Shown piece by piece: positions 63,004 through 64,000 of a DNA stretch of 64,000 bases (positions are counted from its first letter, which is position 1; each line of letters opens with the position of its first letter). The notes beneath the pieces are model-generated. The model did not search any database. It saw only the letters and a program-made list of their open reading frames with translations, and had not been told where the DNA came from. A program made the translations under genes and the position numbers. The DNA is taken from NCBI RefSeq assembly GCF_003952425.1, contig NZ_CP034449.1:7056001-7120000 (forward strand), read 5' to 3'. The DNA comes from Mesorhizobium sp. M2A.F.Ca.ET.046.03.2.1. Its GTDB lineage: Bacteria; Pseudomonadota; Alphaproteobacteria; Rhizobiales; Rhizobiaceae.

Positions 63004-63765
63004 ATGACCACCCGTCCCATTGCCCTCATCACCGGCGCCAGCCGCGGTCTCGGCCGCAACACAGCGCTGAACCTCGCCCGCAAAGGCGTCGACATCGTCC
63101 TCACCTATCGCTCGCGCGCCGATGAGGCGAAGGCGGCCGTCGCCGAGATCGAAGCGGCCGGCGGCCGGGCCGCGGCCCTGGAGCTCGACACCGGCGCCGT
63201 CGCCAGCTTCCCGGCTTTCGTCGAGACATTAAAGAAGACGCTGCGCGAGACCTGGCAGCGCGATCGCTTCAATTATCTCGTCAACAATGCCGGTACCGGG
63301 CTGCGCAAGCCGATCGCCGACACGACGCAAGAGGAATTCGACATGCTGATGAACATCCATCTCAAGGGCGTGTTCTTCCTCACCCAGGCGCTGCTGCCGC
63401 TGATCAACGACAGCGGCCGCATCATCAACGTGTCGAGCGGGCTGGCGCGCTTCTCGGTGCCGGGCTCGTCCGCCTATGCGATGATGAAAGGCGGCGTCGA
63501 GGTGTTCACCCGCTACCTCGCCAAGGAGCTTGCCGGACGCCGCATCACCGCCAACACCGTGGCGCCTGGCGCGATCGCGACCGACTTCAACGGCGGCCAT
63601 GTGCGCGACGACGCCGAGATCAACCGCGTCGTGGCCGGGATGACCGCGCTGGGCCGCGCCGGCGTCGCCGACGATGTCGGGCCGATGATCGCCTCGCTGC
63701 TCTCCGACGACAATCGCTGGGTCAACGCCCAGCGGATCGAAGTATCGGGCGGCATGAATATCTGA
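63004..63765 (+). CDS. Short-chain dehydrogenase/reductase (SDR)
   Basis: A 253-residue classical SDR with cofactor motif TGASRGLG (13-20), structural NNAG, and catalytic Ser in NVSSG and Tyr-x3-Lys in YAMMKGG. The C-terminal GRAGVADDVGPMIASLLSDDNRWVNAQRIEVSGG is typical. It probably reduces or oxidises a small carbonyl/alcohol with NAD(P)H. AAGGAG precedes the ATG. The LysR gene diverges from it and is its likely regulator. Confidence 0.93.
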   Translation: MTTRPIALITGASRGLGRNTALNLARKGVDIVLTYRSRADEAKAAVAEIEAAGGRAAALELDTGAVASFPAFVETLKKTLRETWQRDRFNYLVNNAGTGLRKPIADTTQEEFDMLMNIHLKGVFFLTQALLPLINDSGRIINVSSGLARFSVPGSSAYAMMKGGVEVFTRYLAKELAGRRITANTVAPGAIATDFNGGHVRDDAEINRVVAGMTALGRAGVADDVGPMIASLLSDDNRWVNAQRIEVSGGMNI

Positions 63766-63772
63766 GGTTCGC

Positions 63773-64000
63773 CTAAGTTACCTGGCGGATCAGTCCTTCG
63801 AAGCCGTCGGCGAGATTTGAATTGCCGGCGGCGAGGAAGGCGGACAGGTTGCGGACGCGGCCGGGCGTCTTGTTGGCGTCAAGCAGAAGGGCCTTGCCTT
63901 CATGCATGACGAAATCGAATTTGCCGTAGTCGAAGCCGAGATCGCGCCGTAGCGCGCGAAGCTCGTCGGGAACCGGAACCGGCTCTCGTCGGATCGTATC
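63773..64000 (-). CDS. C-terminal fragment of an ATP-grasp family protein, cut by the window edge
   Basis: About 75 residues are visible, ending at the stop codon at 63775-63773. The segment LGFDYGKFDFVMHEGKALLLDANKTPGR has the ATP-grasp C-terminal pattern, with an acidic residue and Asn (LLDAN) positioned to bind magnesium. ATP-grasp enzymes ligate carboxylates to amines or thiols. The N-terminal part lies outside the window, so the exact enzyme cannot be named. Confidence 0.65.
   Translation of the reverse strand, partial: DTIRREPVPVPDELRALRRDLGFDYGKFDFVMHEGKALLLDANKTPGRVRNLSAFLAAGNSNLADGFEGLIRQVT

Noticed and set aside
1..64000. tRNA or rRNA genes, CRISPR arrays, intact insertion sequences or prophage genes
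   Set aside because: No cloverleaf-type sequences, repeat-spacer arrays, transposases or phage structural genes were recognised. The short repeats present are intergenic hairpin families.

Overview
The window reads as an ordinary chromosomal stretch of a high-GC alphaproteobacterium of the order Rhizobiales, most likely Mesorhizobium or a close relative. The evidence is the GC-rich codon use in every gene, an Omp25/Omp31-type porin, a split M16 peptidase pair, TadG-like secreted von Willebrand proteins, and several intergenic hairpin repeats of kinds I associate with rhizobial genomes. The genus call is inference. I found no rRNA, tRNA, CRISPR array, intact insertion sequence, prophage or replication origin.

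Layout. 1-2242: edge of a winged-helix regulator, a DMT-type transporter and a DUF1194 secreted VWA-like protein. 2301-8901: a sugar locus read leftward (LacI regulator with two matching operators, ABC binding protein, two permeases, GH127 beta-L-arabinofuranosidase) with no ATPase gene. 9105-10142: a truncated HNH-type gene and a gene-poor gap. 10143-15399: porin with a very long terminator hairpin, patatin, two M16 peptidases and rsmD. 15380-22105: a repeat-bearing RluB-type pseudouridine synthase, tadA, a lipoprotein, and ileS bracketed by related hairpin repeats. 22303-28694: MipA-like outer membrane protein, four glycosyltransferase-type genes and HdeD. 28706-38051: ribF, a HAD phosphatase, a tandem TadG-like pair fused by a one-base deletion, LysE, DUF2189, a CAP-domain lipoprotein and a 2-oxoglutarate oxygenase.

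38119-41645: an EmrAB-type pump under a MarR regulator with a perfect 20-bp operator. A well-folded candidate RNA (39692-39812) lies just upstream of the emrB-like gene. 41890-47703: a tightly coupled six-gene operon resembling E. coli ynbABCD (CDP-alcohol phosphatidyltransferase, hydrolase-methyltransferase, PAP2/dual-specificity phosphatase, membrane protein, acyltransferase, CDP-diglyceride synthase). It probably makes an unassigned phospholipid. 47922-53841: an RND efflux adaptor and permease with an FAD aromatic monooxygenase between them. 53912-57459: two small envelope proteins, a winged-helix/TPR regulator and a MarR-GNAT fusion with its own palindrome. 57588-61950: an operon for a DSD1-type PLP enzyme, a D-arabinono-1,4-lactone-oxidase-type flavoenzyme and an MFS transporter, divergent from a TetR gene across a perfect palindrome. 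61998-64000: a LysR-SDR divergent pair and the end of an ATP-grasp protein.

The least explained items are the candidate RNA before the emrB-like gene, the fused TadG pair, and the phospholipid operon, whose transferase has Asn at two of four conserved Asp positions.
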